Shown here one piece after another: positions 53,042 through 64,000 of a stretch of 64,000 bases of DNA. Location of the stretch: NCBI GenBank assembly GCA_037013495.1, contig CM072811.1:372001-436000 (forward strand), read 5' to 3'. Under the pieces are notes generated by a model that ran no database searches, was not told where the DNA came from, and saw only the letters and a list, made by a program, of their open reading frames with translations. The stretch is from Hippophae tibetana (taxonomy: Eukaryota > Streptophyta > Magnoliopsida > Rosales > Elaeagnaceae). The position numbers and the translations under genes are program-made. Each line of letters starts with the position of its first letter. Within the stretch, counting starts at the first letter, position 1.

Positions 53042-53049
53042 TATAAATA
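53042..53049 (+). promoter_or_regulatory. TATA box of the LTR promoter
   Basis: TATAAATA in a C-rich context (CACCTATAAATACCCCCC), a classic plant TATA box. Transcription would be expected to begin about 25 to 32 bp downstream, near 53070-53078, fixing the U3/R border and plus-strand orientation. Confidence 0.75.
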
Positions 53050-53064
53050 CCCCCCTTCCCTTCA

Positions 53065-53090
53065 CTTCAAAACACACCTTCAAAACACAC
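53065..53090 (+). repeat. 13-bp tandem duplication at the predicted transcription start
   Basis: CTTCAAAACACAC occurs twice back to back (53065-53077 and 53078-53090), exactly where initiation is predicted from the TATA box. Confidence 0.75.
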
Positions 53091-53220
53091 TTCTCTCTTC
53101 TTTCTTTCTCTCATTTCTTAGTTTTTAAGTTTTTCTTAGTTTCTTTCCTAGTTTTAAAGCGTTTCTTAGTTTCTTTCTTAGTTTTTAGTTAAATTCTCTT
53201 AGTTTTAGAGTTCTTCTCTT
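53091..53220 (+). other. Pyrimidine-rich R-region leader
   Basis: About 130 bp dominated by T and C with an irregular repeat of TTTCTTAGTTT units. It lies between the predicted start and the polyadenylation signal. Open frames here are by-products of the skewed composition. Confidence 0.65.
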
Positions 53221-53268
53221 TTTGAGAGGAACTTGTAATGTTTTTGTAATTTATTAGCTTTTTGATTC

Positions 53269-53274
53269 AATAAA
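53269..53274 (+). terminator. Polyadenylation signal AATAAA in the LTR
   Basis: AATAAA preceded by TTTTTGTAATTTATTAGC, about 227 bp after the TATA box. It marks the probable end of R. U5 would then run to 54363 and be unusually long, at about 1.07 kb. Confidence 0.6.
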
Positions 53275-53824
53275 TGGGAGTGCAAATTCCGCTTGGAGGT
53301 TTTCCAGCAACGGGAATAGCATCGAAGTTCTGTAAGGATTTTATTTTTTCTTTACAGTTATTTTTTATGCTTTATTCTTACATGTTATATTTAATTTGTC
53401 TGTGATTAAATTTAACTCTGCTGGCTGTTTATAAACATGATATAATAATAACGTTGTTGTGCTTGCGAAATATTAAATAGGTGAAAATTTCTAAAATGAA
53501 TTGATTTTATTTTTATTCAAGATTTTATATTAAGAATGTTAGAGAGAAATATATTATTTTTCATTACAAAATTAAATCTGAAAATTAGATTTTAAGGTTT
53601 AGTTATCCGGTCTAATTTAGAGTAGTGCTCTTTTATTTGTTGGTATAATCGCCCGGTAGTTAGAGTGAAACTCTATTTCAATTTTTTTTTATAAGAATTA
53701 TTATGTGAAAATGTATTGACAACATGTTTTCAATAGTGGTTTTAAAACTTGAAAGTTAGTACTCGGATAATTAAATTCTTATGTTTAATTTGGACACCTT
53801 GAATAAAGTTTAAACTGTCTAACC

Positions 53825-53972
53825 CCACCAAAGGTGGCATTTAAATGGTTCATTTTCAAATCTCTTAGAAAAAAGGAATTAATTTAATTAACCAAATTAG
53901 TTATCAACCCCACCCATAGGTGTTAATTTATTTGTTTAGTTAACAAAGATAATCTAACCCCACCAAAGGTGG
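53825..53972. repeat. Three CCCCACC...GGTG hairpin repeats in U5
   Basis: CCACC-AAA-GGTGG at 53825-53837, a variant CCCCACCCATAGGTG at about 53907-53921, and CCACC-AAA-GGTGG at 53960-53972. The first and third are perfect 5-bp stems with 3-base loops. All three are preceded by AAC and followed by AT-rich sequence with TTTA or TTAATTTA, so they are degenerate internal repeats of about 50 to 80 bp spacing. Confidence 0.75.
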
Positions 53973-54363
53973 TATTTATATAAAAAAGAGAGAATCAATA
54001 AAATATCAATTTATATCTTTAATAACCTAGATAATATGAGCAAGCATAATTAATTTAGTTATTATATCCATAAATACTCCACTAATATAAATGATAAAAT
54101 TTGTATAAATATTTATTGAATCTGTATCTATGTTATTAGATTAGGAACACAAAAACCAAACTATCGTGACAGAATGTTTAGGATTTAATTTCGTTTTTAA
54201 AAGTTTGAATAATAAATTAAAAACCACATACATTCCTTCCTTAGATCGACCTTGGGAGTATACTTATCATTTTCTACGAAATGATTCGTGCACTGGCGAG
54301 AGTTTTATAAATATTAAAACCAAAGTATTGGCAAGAATCAACGATGTCGGTTTTCGCTCATCA

Positions 54364-54368
54364 CTTAC
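54364..54368 (+). repeat. Target-site duplication, right copy
   Basis: CTTAC follows CTCATCA directly, and the satellite then resumes with CGAAGAAGTCATT at the position where it broke off on the left. Confidence 0.8.
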
Positions 54369-55423
54369 CGAAGAAGTCATTTTCATTTTATTTTTCGCTT
54401 AAAAGTTATTTCATAAATTTATATGCTATATAAAAATAATATTTTATTTCTTTATAAAATCCTTTCATTTGATTCCTTCATGAGATTAATATTATGCACT
54501 ATTTTTAGGCTTTTTCATCTTTATACATATGCAAAAGTATTACTTCATTAATATACAACAACTCTATTCTTTTATACCTTTGAATTAATATTTGAATCAA
54601 TAGGATTATTGTATTCGATTGCATGCTTTATGAGATTAGAGTTTAAGCAAATTCAAATTCTTCATACTAAGATTGGATAAATTTAATCTTGATACATTTT
54701 TTATTAAAATCAGAAAGTGATTTTCAAATAATTATTATAGTAAATCCTAAATATTTTGAATATTAAAATTACTTATTTTATAAATTTTAATTATAATCTG
54801 AAACGAGATTAAAAAGAATGGGAAATTTTAGATTTTTTATATCTTATCTTTTCCATTCATATTTTACATTATTTTAAAATGTAATTTGTTGTTTATTTGT
54901 GTCAACGTTTTGCATTTTAAATTTTACATTATCTCTCTAGGGCCCTGCATTGAGTTAAACCTAATAGAGTCTTAAATGTTTATTTTTATTACTTGACTTG
55001 AATAAGTTAAATATAATTTAAAGTATATGTATTTCTCTTCATGCAATCTTGACTTCTTAAAAAGAGACATATATGGGGTTACCGAAACCAATCCAAAGAG
55101 AAAACACAAATTAACCAATCACCTTATTATTTAATATATGTAAAATTTATACATGTGTCCTATTCCTTAAAAAATATATATCTCGAAAATAAAATATAGA
55201 GATAAATAAAATAAAGAAAAAAAATGAATAGTACAACCTTTATACTATGACCCAATATCCTCCTCAGAATTTGCTAAATATAAAAGAAAAATATAGGAAA
55301 TACTTACCGAAGAAGTCATTTGCATTTTATTCATCCCTAAAAACTTATTTTTAAAAATTAATTTGATAAATTTAATTGATCTATAAAATAATATATTATT
55401 TCTTTATAAAATCCTTTATTTTG

Positions 55424-55796
55424 ATTTCTATCATGAGATTAATATTATGCACTATTTTTAGGCTTTGTTATCTTTATACATATTTGAAACTATTAATTCA
55501 TTTATATACAGAAGCTTTATTCTTTTATACCTTGGAATTAATATTTCAATCAATAGGATTAATGTATTCGATTGTATGCTTTGTGAGATTAGAGTCTAAG
55601 CGAATTCAAATTCTTCCTACTAAGATTGGATAAATTTAATATTGAAACATTTTTTATTAAAATCAGAAAGTGATTTTAAAATAATTATTATAGTAAATCC
55701 TAAATATTTCGAATATTAAAATTACTTATTTTATAGATTTTATATCTTATATTTTATTTCTTTATATTTTATTTCTTTATAAAATCCTTTCATTTG
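55424..55796 (+). repeat. Truncated monomer with 15-bp duplication at the scar
   Basis: Only 373 bp lie between landmarks instead of about 952. After ATTTTATAGATTTT at about 55,740 the sequence jumps toward the next monomer start. The 15-mer ATTTTATTTCTTTAT occurs twice in tandem (55751-55765 and 55766-55780) at the joint. About 580 bp was deleted. Confidence 0.9.
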
Positions 55797-57702
55797 ATTC
55801 CTCTCTTGAGATTAATATTATGCACTATTTTCATGTTTTTTCGTCATTATATATATGTGAAACTATTAATTCATTTATATACAAAAGCTCCATTCTTTAA
55901 TATCATTGAATTAACATATGAATCAATAGGATTATTGTATTCGATTGTATGCTTTCTTAGATTAGAGTGTAAGCGAATTCAAATTCTTCATACTAAGATC
56001 GGATAAATTTAATATTGATACATTTTTTATTAAAATCGGAAGGTGATTTTCAAATAATTACTATAGTAAATTCTAAATATTTCGACTATGAAAATAACTT
56101 ATTTTATATATTTTAATTATAATCTTAAAAGAGATTAAAAAGAATGTGAAATTTTAGATTTTTTATTTCTAATATTTTTCATTCATATTTTACATTATTT
56201 TAAAATTTTATTTGTTGTTTATTTGTGTCAACCTCTTTCATTTTAAATTGTAAGATAATCTCTCTAGGCCCGTGGATTGAATTAAACCTAATAGAGTGTT
56301 AAATGTTTTTTTGTATTACTTGACTTAAATTAGTAAAGTAGAAATTTAAAGGTAGGTCTTTCTTTTCATGCATTCATGACTTCTCCAAAAGAGACATATA
56401 TGGGGTTACCTAGACCAATTCAAAGAGAAAACACAAATTAACCAATCACCTTATTATTTAATATATGTACAATTTACACATGGGTCCTCTTCCTTGAAAA
56501 ATATATATCTCCAAAATAAAAAGTAGAGATATATAAAAAAAGAAGGAAAATTAATAGTACAAACTTTATACTATGACCCAATATCCTTCTCAGAATTGGC
56601 TAAATATAAATGAAAATTATAGGAAACACTTACCGAAGAAGTCATTTGCATTTTATTCATCGCGAAAAATTTATTTCAGAGTTAATTTGATATTTTTAAT
56701 TGATGTATAAAAATAATATTTTATTTCTTTATAAAATAATTTCATTCAATTCCAATAGTGGGATTAATATTATGCACTATTTTTATTCTTTTTAATCTTT
56801 ATACAAATGTGAAACTATTAATTCATTTATATACAAAAGCTCCATTCTTTAATATCATTGAATTAACATATGAATCAATAGGATTATTGTATTCGATTGT
56901 ATGCTTTGTTAGATTAGAGTGTAAGCGAATTCAAATTCTTCATACTAAGATCGGATAAATTTAATATTGATACATTTTTTATTAAAATCGGAAGGTGATT
57001 TTCAAATAATTACTATAGTAAATTCTAAATATTTCGACTATGAAAATAACTTAGTTTATATATTTTAATTATAATCTTAAAAGAGATTAAAAAGAATGTG
57101 AAATTTTAGATTTTTTATTTCTAATATTTTTCATTCATATTTTACATTATTTTAAAATTTTATTTGTTGTTTATTTGTGTCAACCTCTTTCATTTTAAAT
57201 TGTAAGATAATCTCTCTAGGACCGTGGATTGAATTAAACCTAATAGAGTGTTAAATGTTTTTTTGTATTACTTGACTTAAATTAGTAAAGTAGAAATTTA
57301 AAGGATAGGTCTTTCTTTTAATGCATTCATGACTTCTCAAAAAGAGACATATATGGGGTTACCTAGACCAATTCAAAGAGAAAACACAAATTAACCAATC
57401 ACCTTATTATTTAATATATGTACAATTTACATATGGGTCCTCTTCCTTGAAAAATATATATCTCCAAAATAAAAAGTAGAGATATATAAAATAAAGAAGA
57501 AGAATTAATAGTACAAACTTTATACTATGACCCTATATCTTTCTCAGAATTGGCTAAATATAAAAGAAAATTATAGGAAACACTTACCGAAGAAGTCATT
57601 TGTATTTTATTCATCGCGAAAAAGTTATTTCAGAATTAATTTGATAAATTTAATTGCTGTATAAAAATAATATTTTATTTCTATATAAAATCTGTTCATT
57701 TG
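55797..57702 (+). repeat. Tandem monomer duplication in array V
   Basis: Monomers at 55797 (952 bp) and 56749 (954 bp) share private variants from about 55,870 and 56,820 onward: AAGCTCCATTCTTTAATATC, TTCGACTATGAAAATAAC and AAATTAGTAAAGTAG. Their heads differ (TCTTGAGATT against AATAGTGGGATT), so the exchange point is about 70 bp inside the monomer. This is the youngest local duplication in array V. Confidence 0.85.
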
Positions 57703-60700
57703 ATTCCTCTTGTGAGATTAATATTATGCACTATTTTCTTGCTTTTTCGTCATTATATATATGTGAAACTATTAATTATTTTATATACGAAAGCTTAATT
57801 CTTTAATACCATTGAATTAATATATGAATCAATATGATTATTGTATTCGATTGTATGCATTTTTAGATTAGAGTGTAAGCGAATTCAAATTCTTCATACT
57901 AAGATTGGATAAATTTAATATTGATACATTTTTTATTAAAAACGGAAAGTGATTTTCAACTAATTATTATAGTAGATCCAAAATATTTTAAATATTAAAA
58001 TTACTTATTTTATATATTTTAATTTTTATGTTAAACGAGATTAAAAAGAATGCGAAATTTTAGAATTTTTATATCTAAAATTTCATTCATAATTTACATT
58101 ATTTTAAAATTTTATTTGTTCTTTATTTGAGTCAACCTCTTTCATTTTAAATTGTAAGATTATCTCTCTTGGCCCCTGAATTGAATTAAACTTAATAGAG
58201 TGTTAAATGTTTATTTGTATTACTTGACTTAAATAAGTTAAGTAGAAATTTAAAGGATAGGTCTTTCTCTTCATGCATTCATGACTTCTCAAAAGGAGAC
58301 ATATATGGGGTTACCTAGACCAATTCAAAGAGAAAACACAAATTAACCAATCACCTTATTATTTAATATATGTACATTTTACACATGGGTCCTTTTCCTT
58401 CAAAAATATATATCTCCAACATAAAAAGTAGAGATATATAAAAAAAATAAGGAAAAGTAATAGTACAAACTTTATACTATGACCCAATATCCTTACAAGA
58501 ATTGGCTAAATATAAATGAAAATTATTGGAAACACTTACCCATGAAGTCATTTGCATTTTATTCATCGCGAATAAGTTATTTTAGAATTAATTTGATAAA
58601 TTTAATTGATGTATAAAAATAATATTTTATTTCTTTATAAAATCCTTTCATTTGATTCCTCTTGTGAGATTAATATTATGCACTATTTTCATGTTTTTTC
58701 GTCATTATATATATGTGAAACTATTAATTTATTTATATACAAAAGCTCAATTCTTTAATACCATTGAATTAATATATGAATCAATAGGATTATTGTATTC
58801 TATTGTGTGCTTTTTTAGATTAGAGTGCAATCGAATTCGAATTCGTCATACTAAGATTGGATAAATTTAATATTGATACATTTTCTATTAAATTCGGAAG
58901 GTGATTTTCAAATAATTATTATAGTAAATTCTAAATATTTTGACTTTGAAAATAACTTATTTTATATATTTTAATTATAATCTTAAACGAGATTAAAAAG
59001 AATGAGAAATTTTAGATTTTTTATATCTAATCTTTTTCATTCATATTTTACATTATTTTAAAATTTTATTTGTTCTTTATTTGTGTCAACCTCTTTCATT
59101 TTAAATTGTAAGATTATCAGTCTAGGCCACTGCATTGACTTACACCTAATAGAGTGTTAAATGTTTATTTGTATTACTTGACTTAAATAAGGTAAGTAGA
59201 AATTTAAAGTGTAGGTAAAGCTCTTCATGCATTCATGACATCTCAAAAAGACACATATATTGGGTTACCTAGACCAATTCAAAGAGAAAACACAATTTAA
59301 CCAATCACCTTATTATTTAATATATGTACAATTTACAAATGGGTCCTTTTCCTACAAAAATATATATCTCCAAAATAAAAAGTAGAGATATATAAAAAAA
59401 ATAAGGAAAAGTAATAGTACAAACTTTATACTATGACCCAATATCCTTACAAGAATTGGCTAAATATAAATGAAAATTATTGGAAACACTTACCCATGAA
59501 GTCATTTGCATTTTATTCATCGCGAAAAAGTTATTTTAGAATTAATTTGATAAATTTAATTGATGTATAAAAATAATATTTTAGTTCTTTATAAAATCCT
59601 TTCATTTGATTCCTCTCGTGAGATTAATATTATGCCCTATTTTCATGCTTTTTCATCATTATATATATGTGAAACTATTGATTATTTTATATACGAAAGC
59701 TTAATCTTTTCATACCATTGAATTATTATATGAATCAATAGGATTATTGTATTCGATTGTATGCTTTTTTAGATTAGAGTGAAAGCGAATTTAAATTCTT
59801 CATACTAAGATTGGATAAATTTAATATTGATACATTTTCTATTAAAATCGTAAGGTGATTTTTAAATAATTATCATACTAAATTCTAAATATTTCGACTT
59901 TGAAAATAACATTTTAATTATAATCTTAAACGAGATTAAAAAGAATGAGAAATTTTAGATTTTTTATATCTAATCTTTTTCATTCATATTTTACATTATT
60001 TTAAAATTTTATTTGTTCTTTATTTCTGTCAACCTCTTTCATTTTAAATTGTAAGATTATCTGTCTAGGCACTTGCATTGACTTACACCTAATAGAGTGT
60101 TAAATGTTTATTTGTATTACTTGAGTTGAATAAGTTAAGTAGAAATTTAAAGGATAGGTCTTTCTCTTCATGCATTCATGACTTCTCCAAAAGACACATA
60201 TGTGAGGTTACCTAGACCAATTCAAACAGAAAACACAAATTAACCAATCACCTAATTATTTAATATATATACAATTTATACATTGGTCCTTTTCCTTGAA
60301 AAATATATATCTCCAAAATAAAAGGTTAAGATATATAAAAAAGAAGCAAAATTAATAGTTCAAACTTTATACTATGACCCAATATCCTTATAAGAATTGG
60401 CTAAATATCAATGAAAATTATAGGAAACACTTACCGAATAAGTCATTTGCAATTTATTCATCGCGAAAAAGTTATTTCAGAATTAATTTGTTAAATTTAA
60501 TTGATGTATAAAATAATATTTTATTTCTATATAAAATCCGTTCATTTGATTCCTCTCGTGAGATTAATATTATGCACTATTTTCTTGCTTTTTTGTCATT
60601 ATATATATGTGAAACTATTAATTATTTTATATACGAAAGCTTAATTCTTTAATACCATTGAATTAATATATGAATCAATATGATTATTGTATTCGATTGT

Positions 60701-63700
60701 ATGCTTTTTTAGATTAGAATGTAAGCAAATTCAAATTATTCATACTAAGATTGGATAAATTTAATATTGATACATTTTTTATTAAAATCGGAAGGTGATT
60801 TTCAAATAATTATTATAGGAAATTCTAAATATTTCGACTTTGAAAATAACTTATTTTATATATTTTAATTATAATCTTAAACGAGATTAAAAAGAATGAG
60901 AAATTTTAGATTTTTTATATCTAATCTTTTTCAGTCATATTTTACATTATTTTAAAATTTTATTTGTTGTTTATTTGTGTCAACCTCTTTCATTTTAAAA
61001 TGTAAGATTATCTATCTAGGCCCATGCATTGAATAAAACCTAATAGAGTGTTAAATGTTTATTTGTATTACTTGACTTAAATAAGTTAAGTAGAAATTTA
61101 AAGGATAGGTCTTTCTCTTCATGCATTCATGACTTCTCAAAAAGAGACATATATGGGGTTACCTATACCAATTCAAAGAGAAACACAAATTAACCAATCA
61201 CCTTATTATTTAATATATGTACAATTTACACATGGGTCCTCTTCCTTCAAAAATATATATCTCCAAAATAAAAAGTAGAGATATATAAAAAAAGAAGGAA
61301 AATTAATAGTACAAACTTTATACTATGACCCAATATCCTTATAAGAATTGGCTAAATATAAATGAAAATTATAGGAAACACTTCCCGAAGAAGTCATTTG
61401 CATTTTATTCATCGCAAAAATGTTATTTTAGAATTAATTTGATAAATTTAATTGTTGTATAAAAATAATATTTTATTTCTTTATAAAATCCTTTCATTTG
61501 ATTTCTCTCATGAGACTAATATTATGGACTATTTTCATGCTTTTTCGTCATTATACATATGGGAAACTATTAAGTCATTTATATACTAAAGATCAATTCT
61601 ATGATACCATTGAATTAATATATGAATCAATAGGATTATTGTATTCAATTGTATGCTTTTTTAGATTAGAGTGTAAGCGAATTCAAATTCTTCATATTAA
61701 GATTGGATAAATTTAATATTGATATATTTTTTATTAAAATTAGAAGGTGATTTTCAAATAATTGTTATAGTAAATTCTAAATATTTCGACTTTGAAAATA
61801 ACTTATTTTATATATTTTAATTATAATCTTAAACGAGATTAAAAAGAATGAGAAATTTTAAATTTTTTATATCTAATCTTTTCATTCATATTTTACATTA
61901 TTTTAAAATTTTATTTGTTGTTTATATGATTCAACCTCTTTCATTTTAAATTGTATGATTATCTGTCTAGGCCCCTGCATTGAATTACACCTAATAGAGT
62001 GTTAAATGTTTATTTGTATTACTTGAGTTGAATAAGTTAAGGAAAAATTTAAAGGATAGGTCATTCTCTTCATGCATTCATGACTTCTCAAAAAGACACA
62101 TATATGGGGTTACCTAGACCAATTCAAAGAGAAAACATAAATTAACCAATCACCTTATTATTTAATATATGTACAATTTACACATGGGTCCTTTTCCTTC
62201 AAAAATATATATCTCCAAAATAAAAAGTCGATATATATATAAAAAGAAGGAAAATTAATAGTACAAACTTTATACTATGACGCACTATCCTTATCACAAT
62301 TGGCTAAATATAAATGAAAATTATAGGAACACTTATCAAAGAAGTCATTGGCATTTTATTCATCGCGAAAAAGTTATTTAAGAATTAATTTGATAAATTT
62401 AATTGATGTATAAAAATAATATTTTATTTCTTTATAAAATCCTTTCATTTGATTCCTATCCTAAGTTTAATATTATGCACTATTTTCATGCTTTTTCGTC
62501 ATTATACATATGTGAAACTATTAATTCATTTATATACTAAAGAACAATTCTATGATACCATTGAATTAATATATGAATCAATAGGATTATTGTATTCGAT
62601 TGTTTGCTTTTTTAGATTAGAGTGTAAGCGAATTCAAATTCTTCATACTAAGATTGGATATATTTAATATTGATACATTTTTTATTAAAATCGGAAGGTG
62701 ATTTTCAAATAATTGTTATAGTAAATTCTAAATATTTCGACTATGAAAAAAATTATTTTATATATTTTAATTATAATCTTAAACGAGATTAAAAAGAATG
62801 AGAAATTTTAGAATTTTTATATCTAATCTTTTTCATTCATATTTTTCATTATTTTAAAATTTTACTTGTTGTTTATTTGATACAACCTCTTTCATTTTAA
62901 ATTGTAAGATTATCCCTCTAGGCCCCTGCATTATATTTCACCTAATAGCGTGTAAAAGTTTTATTTGTATTACTTGACTTACATAAGTTAAGTAGAAATT
63001 TAAAGGATAGGTCTTTCTCTTCATGCATTCATGACTTCTGAAAAAGACACACATATGGGGCTACCTAGATCAATTCAAAGAGAAAACACAAATTAACCAA
63101 TCACCTTATTATTTAATATATGTACAATTTACACATGGGTCCTTTTCCTTCAAAAATATATATCTCGAAAATAAAAAGTAGAGATATATAAAAAAAGAAG
63201 AAAATTCATAGTACAAACTTTATAATATGACCCTATATCCTTATAAGAATTGGCTATATATAAATGAATATTATAGGAAACACTTACCAAAGAAGTCATT
63301 TGAATTTTATTCATGCGAAAAAGTTATTTTAGAATTAATTTGATAAATTTAATTGATGTATAAAAATAATATTTTATTTCTTTGTAAAATCTTTTCATTT
63401 GATTCCTCTCTTGAGATTAGTATTATGCACTATTTTCATGCTTTTTCGTCATTTTATATATGTGAAACTATTAATTCATTTATATACAAAAGATCTATTC
63501 TACGATACCTTTGAATTAATATATGAATCAATAGGACTCTTGTATTCGATTGTATGCTTTGTGAGATTAGAGTGTAAGCGAATTCAAATTCTTCATACTA
63601 AGATTGGATAAATTTAATATTGATACATTTTTTATTAAAATCGGAAGGTGATTTTCAAATAATTATTATAGTAAATTCTAAATATTTCGACTATGAAAAT

Positions 63701-64000
63701 AACTTATTTTATATATTTTAATTGTAATCTTAAACGAGATTAAAAAGAATCAGAAATTTTAGATTTTTTTATCTAATCTTTTTCATTCATATTTTACATT
63801 ATTTTAAAATTTTATTTGTTGTTTATTTGTGTCAACATTTTGCATTTTAAATTGTTAGATTATCTCTCTAGGCCCCTGCATTGAATTGCACGTAATAGAG
63901 TGTGAAATGTTTATTTGTATTACTTGACTTGAATAAGTTAAGTAGAAATTTAAAGGATAGGTCTTTCTCTTCATGCATTCACGACTTCGCAAAAAGAGAG

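Larger units (their letters stand above)
52445..54363 (+). mobile_element. Solo LTR (probable) of a plant LTR retrotransposon
   Basis: A 1,919-bp block unrelated to the satellite. It begins TGATGAG and ends CTCATCA (perfect 7-bp inverted termini with canonical TG...CA) and is flanked by a near-perfect 5-bp target-site duplication. Removing it restores one satellite monomer of about 945 bp. It contains Pol II promoter-like motifs, a TATA box at 53042, a polyadenylation signal at 53269 and a long downstream part, matching U3-R-U5 order on the plus strand. It has no second terminal repeat, no primer-binding site beyond its end, and no gag or pol, so a solo LTR left by LTR-LTR recombination is the simplest reading; a short non-autonomous element is the alternative. 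The GATCGACCTTGGGAGTATAC and TTCGTGCACTGGCGAG stretches near its 3' end resemble, from memory, U5 ends of some plant Ty3/gypsy elements. Family assignment is tentative. Confidence 0.85.
54364..64000 (+). repeat. Satellite array V (right part): divergent monomers
   Basis: About ten monomers of 940 to 954 bp plus one truncated one, with landmarks at about 54472, 55424, 55797, 56749, 57703, 58655, 59609, 60549, 61501, 62452 and 63402. Most carry TATTTTCATGC/TTTTTTCG, TTAGATTAGAGTGTAAGC and ATTTCGACT variants. Neighbours differ far more than in arrays III and IV. Weak structure remains: 58655/59609 share AAGGAAAAGTAATAG and CCCATGAAGTC upstream, and 57703/60549 share TACGAAAGCTTAATTC. The array runs off the window at 64000. 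No gene is present. Confidence 0.94.

Noticed and set aside
52633..53192. Overlapping open frames of 71 to 146 codons on both strands in the LTR
   Set aside because: They coincide with the GC-rich island and pyrimidine-rich leader, overlap in several frames, encode low-complexity Pro/Arg/Ala or Phe/Ser-rich strings, and match no retroelement protein.
53330..53358. Short intron (CTGTAAG ... TTTCTTTACAG) in the LTR
   Set aside because: Donor and acceptor lie only about 25 bp apart, too close for splicing.
52445..54363. DNA transposon with terminal inverted repeats
   Set aside because: Inverted ends are only 7 bp and fit TG...CA LTR termini. The 5-bp duplication, TATA box and AATAAA order fit an LTR better, and no transposase is present.
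54166..54402. 78-codon open frame near the LTR right end
   Set aside because: It runs through the LTR terminus into satellite DNA, so its 3' part cannot be an evolved coding sequence. No recognisable domain.
15548..63611. Series of ~70-codon plus-strand frames as a gene family
   Set aside because: Most start at TTG, which is not a normal nuclear start codon. Stops interrupt the frame in D monomers and the inverted array, and the frame simply repeats with the satellite period.
1..64000. CRISPR array
   Set aside because: Repeats are long (801 to 957 bp) and contiguous with no unique spacers; this is a satellite.
1..64000. tRNA or rRNA genes, or 5S-type tandem repeats
   Set aside because: No cloverleaf-like A/B boxes or rRNA motifs were seen, and composition is far too AT-rich for rDNA.

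Overview
The window is almost entirely one family of AT-rich tandem satellite DNA, with no credible protein-coding or RNA gene. A single 1.9-kb LTR-like insertion sits inside the satellite, and one 100-N scaffold gap interrupts it. Kilobase-scale satellite monomers, higher-order repeats (HORs), and a solo LTR with a TATA box and a plant-type promoter point to heterochromatin of a flowering plant nuclear genome (inference; species not identifiable by eye). The recurrent short open frames are satellite sequence. Most begin at TTG, and they are closed by stops in several monomer types.

Layout. (I) 1-6561: eight full 801-bp monomers plus part of a ninth, in MINUS orientation relative to everything else. 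A 2.4-kb block is repeated at 4,005-bp spacing. (Gap) 6562-6661: 100 Ns. (II) 6662-15366: plus-orientation monomers of about 957 bp arranged as dimers, ending in a truncated monomer. (III) 15367-30315: four monomer types (called A, B, C, D here) in a B-C-D-A HOR of about 3,767 bp, which shortens to a C-D-A HOR of 2,813 bp. (IV) 30316-50261: B-like monomers, first as a 1,910-bp dimer HOR and then as an 8-monomer HOR of about 7,632 bp present twice. (V) 50262-52444 and 54364-64000: older, more divergent monomers with weak higher-order structure, interrupted at 52445-54363 by the LTR-like element.

The 801-bp and ~955-bp monomers are the same family. The long form carries a block of about 153 bp (between the GTCAACTTTTTG and GAGACATATATG motifs) that the short form lacks. 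The successive HOR periods (801, 957x2, 955x4, 3-mer, 955x2, 955x8) and visible hybrid junctions record repeated unequal exchange in one locus. The LTR-like element lies in the poorly homogenised part of the array. It has TGATGAG...CTCATCA ends, a near-perfect 5-bp target-site duplication, W-box-like, G-box and TGACGTCA motifs, a TATA box and an AATAAA signal, but no second LTR or coding interior, so it reads as a solo LTR.
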